This document shows, piece after piece, positions 52,308 to 60,089 of a DNA stretch of 64,000 nucleotides. The notes under the pieces are model-generated. The model saw only the letters and a list, made by a program, of their open reading frames with translations. It was not told the origin of the DNA and did no database searches. The DNA is from an uncultured Mollicutes bacterium (lineage in GTDB: Bacteria; Bacillota_I; Bacilli_A; ML615J-28; CAG-313): the NCBI GenBank assembly GCA_900548675.1, contig URLJ01000005.1, forward strand, positions 1 to 64,000, read 5' to 3'. Numbering within the stretch: the first letter of the stretch is position 1; each line of letters opens with the position of its first letter. The translations under genes were made by a program, and so were the position numbers.

Positions 52308-52332
52308 TTTTCTTTTCTTCCTTTCTTTTTCC

Positions 52333-53193
52333 TTAAATTAATGTAGTTATGTTTTCCATTTCTCTCAAATCAAGATTCTCCATCGCGTGGGTGAAATCTA
52401 ACAAATCTACTGTTTGATTAAGTTTTTCACTTAAATACTCTTTTAAAATTTCGGCATACTGATTTTTTTTATAATTCGTGACATTCTCATTAAATATTAT
52501 CAGCAAATCTACATCACTCGTTAGTGATGTTTTTTCTTTTGCGTATGAGCCATATAAATAAAGTTTTTTTACACCATATTTGTTCTTTATAACTGAAACA
52601 TTTTCTTCAATCGTTTTTATTATTTTTTCTTTATTTAGTGTTGGTGATGCTTTAAATGGTTTATTCGTCGCTTCCATTTCCATATATATATACATTAGTT
52701 TATCTATATTTTTTTCTTTAATTGCTTTAAAATAAGGTTTATACACATATTCATATGGTATCACTACATTTCTCTTCTTCTTAAGCATCACTAAATTTGC
52801 GATCATAAAAGCAAATTCTATTTTTCTTGTTCTTACATTTTTTAATACCTCTAAATGCATAAGGGCTGCTAGATAGTGTGAAGATTCATCATAATTTCGG
52901 TAATAGGTTTCTAAGATATTTTTAATTTTTGCCTCCCTTAACATTTTCCCTGTTAATAAGTAATATGCGCGTTTTATGATGGTTGTACTAAGTATTTGGT
53001 TTTTATTATTTATGATATATAAATAGGCTTCAGCGAAACTTTTGACTTCAAGTTCTGCTTTGGTTTCTGCTTTATAATTATCTAATATAATGAGTTTTGC
53101 ACGCTCATGAGGTAAATCAATTTTTTTCATTTTAGATACATATTCAACCAATCGATAAAAAAATTTTATTTCCATTTCATTATTTACTATCAT
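52333..53193 (-). CDS. Fic-like/nucleotidyltransferase protein of the RHS operon
   Basis: 286 residues from the ATG at 53193 (AAAGGAG upstream); the frame extends to 53289 but without a site and inside the holin gene. The C-terminal ~100 residues are a minimal nucleotidyltransferase: KKLYLYGSYAKEKTSLTSDV followed by DLLIIF, the GS...DxD catalytic pattern. The N-terminal part has a Fic-like helical layout (LAALMHLEVLKNVRTRKIEF) but lacks the HPFxxGNGR catalytic loop. It could modify the RHS protein or a target by nucleotidylation. It sits between the holin and RHS genes, in the same operon. Confidence 0.7.
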   Translation of the reverse strand: MIVNNEMEIKFFYRLVEYVSKMKKIDLPHERAKLIILDNYKAETKAELEVKSFAEAYLYIINNKNQILSTTIIKRAYYLLTGKMLREAKIKNILETYYRNYDESSHYLAALMHLEVLKNVRTRKIEFAFMIANLVMLKKKRNVVIPYEYVYKPYFKAIKEKNIDKLMYIYMEMEATNKPFKASPTLNKEKIIKTIEENVSVIKNKYGVKKLYLYGSYAKEKTSLTSDVDLLIIFNENVTNYKKNQYAEILKEYLSEKLNQTVDLLDFTHAMENLDLREMENITTLI

Positions 53194-53198
53194 TATTT

Positions 53199-53477
53199 TT
53201 ATTCTCCTTTCTTTTTTATTTGTTTTACTATTTGATTTGAACCAGTAGAACAAGACCCACTCATTATTCCTATTTCTAAGGCTATCCACATATTTTCAAC
53301 ATCAAATATCATTTTAGGGTCTGTTATATATATCACTACTCCCATTACTCCTCCACATAGTGCTACTAGTATGGGAATTATTTTATACCATTCTTTTTTA
53401 TTTTTAAATATTACTTTGTATATCTCTCCTATGATATAACAACACCCTGCAATAATTGGTACACTCAGATAATTCAT
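53199..53477 (-). CDS. Phage-type holin
   Basis: 92 residues from the ATG at 53477 (GGAG 8 nt upstream; the ATG two codons earlier is too close). Hydrophobic segments at the N-terminus (LSVPIIAGCCYIIGEIYKVI), the middle (IIPILVALCGGVMGVVIYIT) and GIMSGSCSTGSNQIVKQIKK near the basic tail match small phage holins. Holins make membrane holes; here it precedes an RHS toxin lacking a signal peptide, as TcdE does for large clostridial toxins. No endolysin was found. Confidence 0.75.
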   Translation of the reverse strand: MNYLSVPIIAGCCYIIGEIYKVIFKNKKEWYKIIPILVALCGGVMGVVIYITDPKMIFDVENMWIALEIGIMSGSCSTGSNQIVKQIKKKGE

Positions 53478-53500
53478 TTTCATCTCTCCTTTCTTATTTC

Positions 53501-53800
53501 CTAAGTGTCATCTTTTTTGTAGAATTCATCAACTCTTTTCGTCACATTTGAAACTGACTCTTCCACTTTCGCGAGCCTTTCGGCGATGTTCCGATCTCGC
53601 TCTTCGACTTTCCCTAAGTTTTTTTCTACCCTATCAACACAAGCTTTGATATATCCGATGTCTGAAAACATTACCCCTTCTGTCTTCCCATCACTTTTTT
53701 GGCTTTCATTGTTGCTCCTTTTAAACGCTAAATATGCAAACACTATGCTTGATATTGACGCGATAAAACTACCTAGGGTTATTACCATTTCGATATTCAT
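53501..53800 (-). CDS. Small membrane coiled-coil protein, XhlA-like
   Basis: 99 residues from the ATG at 53800, which has a GGGGGTGA site; an upstream extension to 53875 is not supported. One N-terminal transmembrane helix (MVITLGSFIASISSIVFAYL) is followed by a long charged coiled coil (CVDRVEKNLGKVEERDRNIA, RLAKVEESVSNVTKRVDEFY). This layout, next to a holin, resembles the XhlA haemolysin-like proteins of phage lysis modules, though here the membrane helix is N-terminal. First gene of the RHS operon. Confidence 0.65.
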   Translation of the reverse strand: MNIEMVITLGSFIASISSIVFAYLAFKRSNNESQKSDGKTEGVMFSDIGYIKACVDRVEKNLGKVEERDRNIAERLAKVEESVSNVTKRVDEFYKKDDT

Positions 53801-53935
53801 TTTTATCACCCCCTTAACTAAAAAAATAATATAATTTGTAAAAATATGGTTTTTTTGGTAGAATATAAGTACCAATGCTTATAGTTTTACACCAATTAAC
53901 CACGCTAAAATTATATCTTGGAAATTAAAAAAGAC

Positions 53936-53973
53936 CGGTCCAAATCGGTCCAGATTTCGGTCCTTTTCGGATC
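53936..53973 (+). repeat. Four CGGTCC-type direct repeats before the 324-residue gene
   Basis: CGGTCC at 53936, 53946 and 53958 and CGGATC at 53968 lie 10-12 bp apart, one helical turn, ending about 22 bp before the start codon at 53995. They are GC-rich in AT-rich surroundings. The pattern suits a cooperative operator or an mRNA structure. Confidence 0.6.
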
Positions 53974-53994
53974 AGGGGGAGTTAGGAGAGTAAT

Positions 53995-54969
53995 ATGAAT
54001 TTAAAAAATTATGTTGACATGATTATCAAATTAAAAGTTGAACCTAGAAAAAGTGACTTTTTATGTTCAATAGTAGAGGCTTTTATCAGAGACCCTTTCA
54101 CTACTGAAATCGTTGAAAACCCTTTGTTAAAGTATGAAAACAACAATACTTTAAGAGCTATCTGTAATGGTAATAAATCACTTAGTAAAACTTGTGCTAG
54201 TGAATTATCCAACCTTTATGATAAAGATAAAATGATGAATTTCTTTTATAATCGGACAAATGATTTTGAAGATTTTAAACAAACTATTCTTAAGTTTGGG
54301 TTTGAAATTGAACGTAATGAAGAAAATGATGAAGATATACCTGCTACCTTAGCCGATTTACTCGCTAAAATATTTATTGATATATCTAATGGCTTTAAAG
54401 AAACTTATCCACCACTTAAAAAAGTTAATATTCATAGTTTAGATAAAGATGCTTTCAAAGATCTTTATATAAGTGAAGAATTTCTTCATATCAATGGACA
54501 AGCTATCGCCTTACCTGAGCATTTTATGGATGTAACTTCTAAAAATACTGATGACCTTTTATATGTAACAGAACTTTTCAAAGTATATAGTGAGTTAAGC
54601 GGTAAAGATATTAAAAGCGTTGCTGATCTTAAACTTTATCCTAAATTTATTGAACATTTCATTGAACAAAAAAGGTGTTACTATAAAGCAGAAGCAGCGT
54701 GCACGCTAGCTAAAATCCTATTTTCTGATGGTGATAAACATTTTGATATCTTAAAAGATGAAATCTTTAGCTCTGTATATGAAACATTTTTTGACCTTTC
54801 CTTAAAGGGAGGTTATCAAAGATTAAAAAACGTTTTAGAAATGGTTGTTAAAGCCAATCTAAATAATTCATTGTTGTTAAAAATTTCTGGTTTTATTACG
54901 GCTAAAGAAAAAAAAGGAATATGTCACATCTTAATTAATGAACGGCGCCTTAAGTCGTGGACTAAATAG
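53995..54969 (+). CDS. Unknown helical protein, ABC-3C-like C-terminus
   Basis: 324 residues, one of few plus-strand genes here, with an AGGAG site before the ATG. The first 125 residues (FLCSIVEAFIRDPFTTEIVE, NTLRAICNGNKSLSKTCASE) are followed by ATLADLLAKIFIDISNG and a helical C-terminal half ending INERRLKSWTK. The arrangement resembles the C-terminal domains of ABC-three-component defence proteins, but no ATPase or nuclease partner is adjacent. Function not assigned. A repeat cluster upstream suggests regulated expression. Confidence 0.5.
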   Translation: MNLKNYVDMIIKLKVEPRKSDFLCSIVEAFIRDPFTTEIVENPLLKYENNNTLRAICNGNKSLSKTCASELSNLYDKDKMMNFFYNRTNDFEDFKQTILKFGFEIERNEENDEDIPATLADLLAKIFIDISNGFKETYPPLKKVNIHSLDKDAFKDLYISEEFLHINGQAIALPEHFMDVTSKNTDDLLYVTELFKVYSELSGKDIKSVADLKLYPKFIEHFIEQKRCYYKAEAACTLAKILFSDGDKHFDILKDEIFSSVYETFFDLSLKGGYQRLKNVLEMVVKANLNNSLLLKISGFITAKEKKGICHILINERRLKSWTK

Positions 54970-55100
54970 ATTATATTATCTACTTCAAAATATACGCAAA
55001 AAAAATATGTGGAGTTTATATTTCCACATATATGATACAAATGATAAAATTAAAAAGTATGGCTAGATTTTAAAGATTAAGCTATTAATAAATATAAATA

Positions 55101-55135
55101 AAAACTACTACCATTAAATAATGGTAGTAGTTTTT
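55101..55135. terminator. Bidirectional terminator
   Basis: A 15-bp stem (AAAACTACTACCATT at 55101-55115 with AATGGTAGTAGTTTT) with a 4-nt loop and T/A-runs at both sides, between convergent genes. A second hairpin at 55005-55031 lies just before it. Confidence 0.88.
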
Positions 55136-55136
55136 A

Positions 55137-55628
55137 CTATTTGTTAACAAGACTATCTAATAGAGTGTTAATGTCTGATGGCGTTTTTTTAGTTGAACTA
55201 GTATTAACCGCATTATTTTCAATTAATAAAAGCATTGGAACATCATTGTCAAAATCACCATCTAATTCTTTACTGATAATGTCTTTTAAACTATTACGAT
55301 ATTTTAAAATATAAATTTTTTTAGCTTCTTTATCTTTTTTTGTATAATTGGCATACTCTAAAACTGATTTTTTAATTATATTGCTTTTGTAACTATCTTC
55401 TTGGTATATTAAAACATAGTAACTATTCGATGAGTTTTTAGGCTTTTCTTTAAGAAAAGAAGTCGCTGTTGTTTCTTTTAAATCTTTGATTTCTTTATAA
55501 TCAAATGGTTTAGCAATTAGAATAATTGATGTTGTCAAAATAGCTACGAAAATAACTATTAGTGTGATAACATAAAATAACGACATCTTATTAATTTTTT
55601 TATTATTTTTATTAACAATATTACTCAT
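55137..55628 (-). CDS. Membrane-anchored thioredoxin-fold-like protein without CxxC
   Basis: 163 residues. A single transmembrane helix (about 16-40, LFYVITLIVIFVAILTTSII) is followed by an extracytoplasmic domain with YYVLIYQEDSYKSNIIKKSV, then a helix, KKIYILKYRNS and DVPMLLLIENN, the strand order of a thioredoxin fold with a cis-proline-like 'VP'. The CxxC site is replaced. It lies 17 bp after the lipoprotein thioredoxin and may be its partner or a redox-dead receptor. Confidence 0.6.
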   Translation of the reverse strand: MSNIVNKNNKKINKMSLFYVITLIVIFVAILTTSIILIAKPFDYKEIKDLKETTATSFLKEKPKNSSNSYYVLIYQEDSYKSNIIKKSVLEYANYTKKDKEAKKIYILKYRNSLKDIISKELDGDFDNDVPMLLLIENNAVNTSSTKKTPSDINTLLDSLVNK

Positions 55629-55645
55629 ATATTTCTTTCCTTTTA

Positions 55646-56113
55646 CTATTTAATTTCTTTTTTTATGGCTGTTGCTCCGTCAAAAACTTCTACTATTTTA
55701 CCTTTTTTTATCTTTATTAACACCGGTGAAGTTACTATTTTAACTTGATTGTAATCGGTTGCGTTAAGAGGTATCGTATTTTTACAATTATCTGTTGTAA
55801 AACATTTCCCTTTAATACCTTGATTTCGTTCTTCACTTGTATTAACTGTGTATACTCTAAATTTACCTGTATTATAATAATTAACAACTAAATCTTCAAG
55901 TGAAGCACAAACTTCACAACCATTACGGTGGATATATATATAATATACCCTCTCTTCCATACTTAACATTTGTTTATATCCAATATGTTCCATCGTACTA
56001 TAATCTGTAGCTTTTACTTGATCCTTATGATCATAACTACAGCTTGTACTAAGTACTAATAAAAAAATAATAGTTAAAGTAAGGAGAAAAGATTTAATAC
56101 TTTTTTCACTCAT
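55646..56113 (-). CDS. Thioredoxin-like lipoprotein
   Basis: 155 residues. The signal peptide ends in a lipobox (FLLVLSTSC). The redox motif CEVC lies in YYIYIHRNGCEVCASLEDLV (about 57-76), and the cis-Pro loop in IVTSPVLIKIKKGKIVEVFD. It should act outside the membrane in thiol-disulfide exchange. The substrate is unknown; the neighbouring CxxC-less protein may share its pathway. AGGTGATG precedes the ATG. Confidence 0.82.
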   Translation of the reverse strand: MSEKSIKSFLLTLTIIFLLVLSTSCSYDHKDQVKATDYSTMEHIGYKQMLSMEERVYYIYIHRNGCEVCASLEDLVVNYYNTGKFRVYTVNTSEERNQGIKGKCFTTDNCKNTIPLNATDYNQVKIVTSPVLIKIKKGKIVEVFDGATAIKKEIK

Positions 56114-56179
56114 AACATCACCTACTTTAACTATTATAACACATTTTTATAATTTATTCAACTAATTGATTATGTTTTG

Positions 56180-57175
56180 TTATTTTTCTTTAGCGGTTAG
56201 TAAAGAATCACCAATTTTAATCATTTCTAAACTAGATAAAACATTTGAAGCAATCGTATATTCTAATCCTTGTTGGTAGAAGAAAACATTATTATCGTTA
56301 ACAACTATGACGCCATCTCCCATTACGATTATATCTCCTTCGATATATGTGGTCGCTACTTCATCACCTTTTGTCACAAATTCTTCAACGATTGTAAATG
56401 AAGTTGTTGGACCATAATTCATTATTGCTGAAGTCGCACTAACATTCTCTTCTTTTAGGCTAACCCCTTCTGGAAAGTATGTTGGATAAGTTATCGAGCG
56501 TTCAAAATGTTCTTCAGCATCAACATATGTGAGGGCTACAGACTCAAGTACAGTTTTAGCATTAAAAATATCACTATTAAATTCAATATCCGTTTTTACA
56601 TCGGTTACAACAAACCGTGTTATTAGTTTTTTGTTTTCATCGTAAACTTGCACTTCATCAGGATATCCTGTTTCTTTATTAAAAACAATTATTTGTGTAC
56701 TTGGTAAAGCATTTTCGTGCATTTGGGCCTTTAATTCTACTGCTTGCTTGCCATCTACTTCCTTTTTTATTCTTGCTTCATCCTTAACAATATCATTAGC
56801 GAGTGATTGGAAAATATATGGATATGATGAAGCATTAGGCCATTCACTTTTAATTTGAAAAGTTTTATTCAAACTAGGAATTAAAACACTTACTCCTTCG
56901 CTATTTTTAATAATTATTTGTTTATCATTCATATTGACATTATCAATTTCCACACGATAATTGTTTGGTTTTTGATAATATGAAGTAATTAAACATTCTT
57001 TTGTTCCACTTGGGAAAATGGTATATAATTTACCAGTAATTTTGTAACTATTAAGTTTGGCAACTTTTTCAGGAAATGACTCAACTGTTTTAGTCTTTTT
57101 ACCACATCCTGTTAAAGAAAAACACGATACCACCGCTATTAAAATTACAACTAAACTTATTATTCTTTTTTTCAT
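56180..57175 (-). CDS. LolA-like lipoprotein (YdcC/GerS-type)
   Basis: 331 residues from the ATG at 57175 (GGAGG 9 nt upstream; an extension to 57193 lies before the site). Lipobox VVSCFSLTGC. The N-terminal ~190 residues have the LolA-like half-barrel pattern (LNSYKITGKLYTIFPSGTKE, YYQKPNNYRVEIDN, IIIKNSEGVSVLIP). The C-terminal part (YPTYFPEGVSLKEENVSATS) resembles DUF4367. Family members bind lipids or help envelope sensing; the function here is not fixed. Confidence 0.8.
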   Translation of the reverse strand: MKKRIISLVVILIAVVSCFSLTGCGKKTKTVESFPEKVAKLNSYKITGKLYTIFPSGTKECLITSYYQKPNNYRVEIDNVNMNDKQIIIKNSEGVSVLIPSLNKTFQIKSEWPNASSYPYIFQSLANDIVKDEARIKKEVDGKQAVELKAQMHENALPSTQIIVFNKETGYPDEVQVYDENKKLITRFVVTDVKTDIEFNSDIFNAKTVLESVALTYVDAEEHFERSITYPTYFPEGVSLKEENVSATSAIMNYGPTTSFTIVEEFVTKGDEVATTYIEGDIIVMGDGVIVVNDNNVFFYQQGLEYTIASNVLSSLEMIKIGDSLLTAKEK

Positions 57176-57271
57176 TTTATTAACCTCCATCAATTAATGA
57201 TATGATAAATTATAATTCTTATGAATAAAACATTTAATATCGAAAAAAATAAATAATATAAGGAGGAATTT

Positions 57272-57526
57272 ATGAAAACATTAAAATTAACAGCTTTAAT
57301 TATTATGATTATTGGTGCTCTAAACTGGGGACTTATTGGTATGTTCAATTTTAATTTAGTTGCTTTTCTATTTGATGGTTTAAGTGTTGTAGTATCACGA
57401 ATCGTTTATTCCCTTGTAGGAATTGCGGGAATTACAGCTCTTGTATGTTTGTTTGTACCAGATACTGATGTTGAACGTGATTATAGTGAGCATGATTATA
57501 AATTAAATAAATTTGAACATGAATAA
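57272..57526 (+). CDS. DUF378 membrane protein
   Basis: 84 residues, AAGGAGG 6 nt before the ATG. Two transmembrane helices. The DUF378 signature ALIIMIIGALNWGLIGMFNF and the GIAGITALVCLF segment are clear. Small, widespread, function unknown. Divergent from the lipoprotein gene. Confidence 0.93.
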   Translation: MKTLKLTALIIMIIGALNWGLIGMFNFNLVAFLFDGLSVVVSRIVYSLVGIAGITALVCLFVPDTDVERDYSEHDYKLNKFEHE

Positions 57527-57530
57527 TTGA

Positions 57531-57565
57531 AATAAACGTAATACAATATTTGTATTACGTTTATT
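57531..57565. terminator. Bidirectional terminator between DUF378 and whiA
   Basis: AATAAACGTAATACA (57531-57545) pairs with TGTATTACGTTTATT (57551-57565), with T-rich flanks. Its right arm overlaps the whiA stop codon. Confidence 0.85.
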
Positions 57566-58505
57566 CTTTTTCTTTTTGAGAAATTATCATCTCATAGTAT
57601 TTCATAATTTCACTCATACAGTGACTAATCCCCGATTTGGACATATTTTTGCCAAGTATTTTATGGGAAAATTCACCTAACTCTGCCAAACTAGAATCTG
57701 GATATTCTTTTCTTAAACGTATTGCATCTTGAAGTCTTCCTGTCAGTTTAGAAGTTAAATTATGATCTTCTAAATATTTTATAGCTTCTAACTGTTTTTG
57801 ACAATATTTCAGTGATTTACTACCATTGGCGATATCACAATTCATCGTTCTGTTAACGTTATTGGCTAAGTCACGATAGATACGGGAATCTTCGAAATAA
57901 AGAACACCAACACTCGCACCGATATACGCTAAGAATTTGGATATTTCTTCACTTTTTTTAATATATAAGAGCGTTTGATTTTTTCTAGTTGTCAGTTTCG
58001 ACTCTATGTTATTTTCGTTTAAGATTTTGGATACTAAAGATGCTATTTCGATTTTTCTAAATAATATTTCTAAATGATAACTACTTTTTTTAGGATCATT
58101 AACTGAACCTTTAGCGATAAATATACCTCTTACAAACGCAGATTTACAACATTCTCTTTCCAAAAGTTCATCATCTTCAACAACTGTGTCAAATGGCATA
58201 AGATGAAAATCATTAATAATCTCCTCGGCTTTCTCATCTATTTCCATATAATAAACACGATAATTATTTAATCCTTTTTTAGCTAAATAAGATATTTCCG
58301 GACTTATATCATAACCTTTTTTAAATTCTGGTAAAAGAAACCTTAAAAGACTAGGGAGATATGTTTTAATTACTACTTTTAGCTTGCGATTTGTAATTAC
58401 TACCTCACTACTACCTTGAAGAATTCCCGCCATCATAGCTTTTTTACAACAGGAAAACATATCAAGCCCCATAAGTTCTTTTTTTACATCACCCGCAAAA
58501 GACAT
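57561..58505 (-). CDS. whiA: DNA-binding protein WhiA
   Basis: 314 residues. The LAGLIDADG-like N-terminal domain (ECCKSAFVRGIFIAKGSVND, YHLEILFRKIEIASLVSKIL) and C-terminal helix-turn-helix (DAIRLRKEYPDSSLAELGEF, LGKNMSKSGISHCMSEIMKY) are as in the family. In Firmicutes WhiA affects chromosome segregation and cell division and is normally near the trxB/lgt cluster, as here. Last gene of the minus-strand operon. Confidence 0.96.
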   Translation of the reverse strand: MSFAGDVKKELMGLDMFSCCKKAMMAGILQGSSEVVITNRKLKVVIKTYLPSLLRFLLPEFKKGYDISPEISYLAKKGLNNYRVYYMEIDEKAEEIINDFHLMPFDTVVEDDELLERECCKSAFVRGIFIAKGSVNDPKKSSYHLEILFRKIEIASLVSKILNENNIESKLTTRKNQTLLYIKKSEEISKFLAYIGASVGVLYFEDSRIYRDLANNVNRTMNCDIANGSKSLKYCQKQLEAIKYLEDHNLTSKLTGRLQDAIRLRKEYPDSSLAELGEFSHKILGKNMSKSGISHCMSEIMKYYEMIISQKEKE

Positions 58506-58513
58506 TTTTGCCT

Positions 58514-59422
58514 CTACTTCTTAACAGCTTTGATGATTTCAACCGCTGCTTTAGTACCCATTCCAACCGCAACGCTTATTTGCTTAATAGCATCTTTTAC
58601 AACATCTCCTGATGCGAAAAGATTAGGTACAACTGTTAAAACCATATCAGTCGTTTTAATATAATTGGCATCATCTAATAGTTTATTATCATACTTTTTA
58701 TTTAAATCATAAAGCATATTAGTAGCTGGAGATTTACCAATACTTATAAAGGCTCCATCAACTAATATTTCTCCTTCTTCTAAAATAATTTTTTCTAAAT
58801 GTGTTTTTCCCTCAAAAGAGCGAGGTACTCCATTATGCATAATTATTTTAGGGCTAATTGAAGTAAGATTTTTTAATACTTGTTTTTCTGATATATCCAT
58901 TAAATGAACTTCACTAGCGATATCAGTTAAGACCTGTAATTCTGTTTTAACTGATAAATCTTTGGCTATTAAGGCTACTTTTTGATCTTTATAAAGAGGT
59001 CCATCACAAAGAATGCAATAACTTATTCCTCTTTCATAAAATTTATCTTCATTAGGAATGCCTAGTTTTTTTTCAGCAATGCCCGTCGCAATCAGGATTG
59101 TTTTGGTCTTGAAGATTTCTGTTTTATCATACGATGATGCTTCAACCATAAACCCTTCATTATCTTGTATTATTTTAGTAACTGCATCACTATGGTATGG
59201 AATATTAGTATCTGCGAGTTGATCGTTCATTTCAGTCGCAAGTTCCACTCCACTAATTGATCTGATGCCAGGATAGTTATTTATTTGATCAATGCTTATT
59301 ATTTTGCCACCAGGGGCCGATTTTTCAAGCACTGCTGCATTTATTTTAGTTCTTGATAAAGTTATAGCAGCTGATATTCCTGCAGGTCCTGCGCCAATTA
59401 TTAGGCAATCATATTTTTCCAT
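58514..59422 (-). CDS. trxB: Thioredoxin reductase-like FAD oxidoreductase
   Basis: 302 residues. FAD-binding GAGPAGISAAITLSR (9-23), redox site YCILCDGPLYKD (CxxC, about 132-143), and the final FASGDVVKDAIKQISVAVGM motif. The NADPH-binding glycine motif (usually GGGdsA) appears altered: after the CxxC it reads QKVALIAKDLSVKTEL, lacking the glycines. It may therefore prefer another donor. Lies between whiA and the HAD gene. Confidence 0.88.
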   Translation of the reverse strand: MEKYDCLIIGAGPAGISAAITLSRTKINAAVLEKSAPGGKIISIDQINNYPGIRSISGVELATEMNDQLADTNIPYHSDAVTKIIQDNEGFMVEASSYDKTEIFKTKTILIATGIAEKKLGIPNEDKFYERGISYCILCDGPLYKDQKVALIAKDLSVKTELQVLTDIASEVHLMDISEKQVLKNLTSISPKIIMHNGVPRSFEGKTHLEKIILEEGEILVDGAFISIGKSPATNMLYDLNKKYDNKLLDDANYIKTTDMVLTVVPNLFASGDVVKDAIKQISVAVGMGTKAAVEIIKAVKK

Positions 59423-59438
59423 TTTTTATTTAACCCCC

Positions 59439-60089
59439 TTATTTTAAGCATTCTAATATCTCGATGGGTTTATCAACGATATAATCAGCGTTTATTTTTT
59501 CAAATTCTTTTCTAGTTGTTTTACACCAGGTAACACCGATTGTTTTAAAAGTAGGGAAAACTTTTTTAACATTTTCACCACATAAAATATCAAAAGCCGT
59601 ATCACCTACCAAATATCCTTCAGTAATATTCTCACTTTGGATAAATGTAATAAGTCCCGTAGCATCTGGTTTAGGTTTTGGTAATTGCTCAACACCTAAG
59701 ATTTTATCAAAGTCATTTTCTAAATCATTAACTTCTAAACCTTTTTGAATAGCAGAAGTCACTTTATTAGATACGATCCCTAATTTATAACCTTTTACTT
59801 TTAATGCGGTGAGTAGTTCTTTAATACCTTTAAAGCTTCTTACATATTTTTCTTGCATATCACTACTTAATGCCCGGTAATAATTAACAAGTTTTTTTAC
59901 CTCTTCTTCATTTTTAGCATATCTTGCGAATGACTCATCAAGCAGTGGTCCAAAAAAACTATGAATTTCTTCAATCGTATAATGATAATTAGGTAATAAA
60001 TCATCAAAAGTTTTTTTAGTTGCCATTTCAATCATTTTAAACGTATCCAAAATGGTTCCATCACAATCAAAGAAAACCCATTTATTCAT
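59439..60089 (-). CDS. HAD-family phosphatase (PpaX/Gph-like)
   Basis: 216 residues from the ATG at 60089 (GAGG 7 nt upstream, inside the lgt 3' end). HAD motif I is FFDCDGTILDTF, motif II GIVSNK, and motif III-IV KPKPDATGL then LVGDTAFDILCGEN. The position after lgt matches ppaX (pyrophosphatase for HPr-Ser-P by-product) in many Firmicutes, but no hprK is seen here, so the substrate is uncertain. Confidence 0.88.
   Translation of the reverse strand: MNKWVFFDCDGTILDTFKMIEMATKKTFDDLLPNYHYTIEEIHSFFGPLLDESFARYAKNEEEVKKLVNYYRALSSDMQEKYVRSFKGIKELLTALKVKGYKLGIVSNKVTSAIQKGLEVNDLENDFDKILGVEQLPKPKPDATGLITFIQSENITEGYLVGDTAFDILCGENVKKVFPTFKTIGVTWCKTTRKEFEKINADYIVDKPIEILECLK

Noticed and set aside
53499..53875. 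Complete prophage at the holin/XhlA genes
   Set aside because: No capsid, terminase, portal, integrase or lysin genes nearby; the pair is embedded in the RHS operon.
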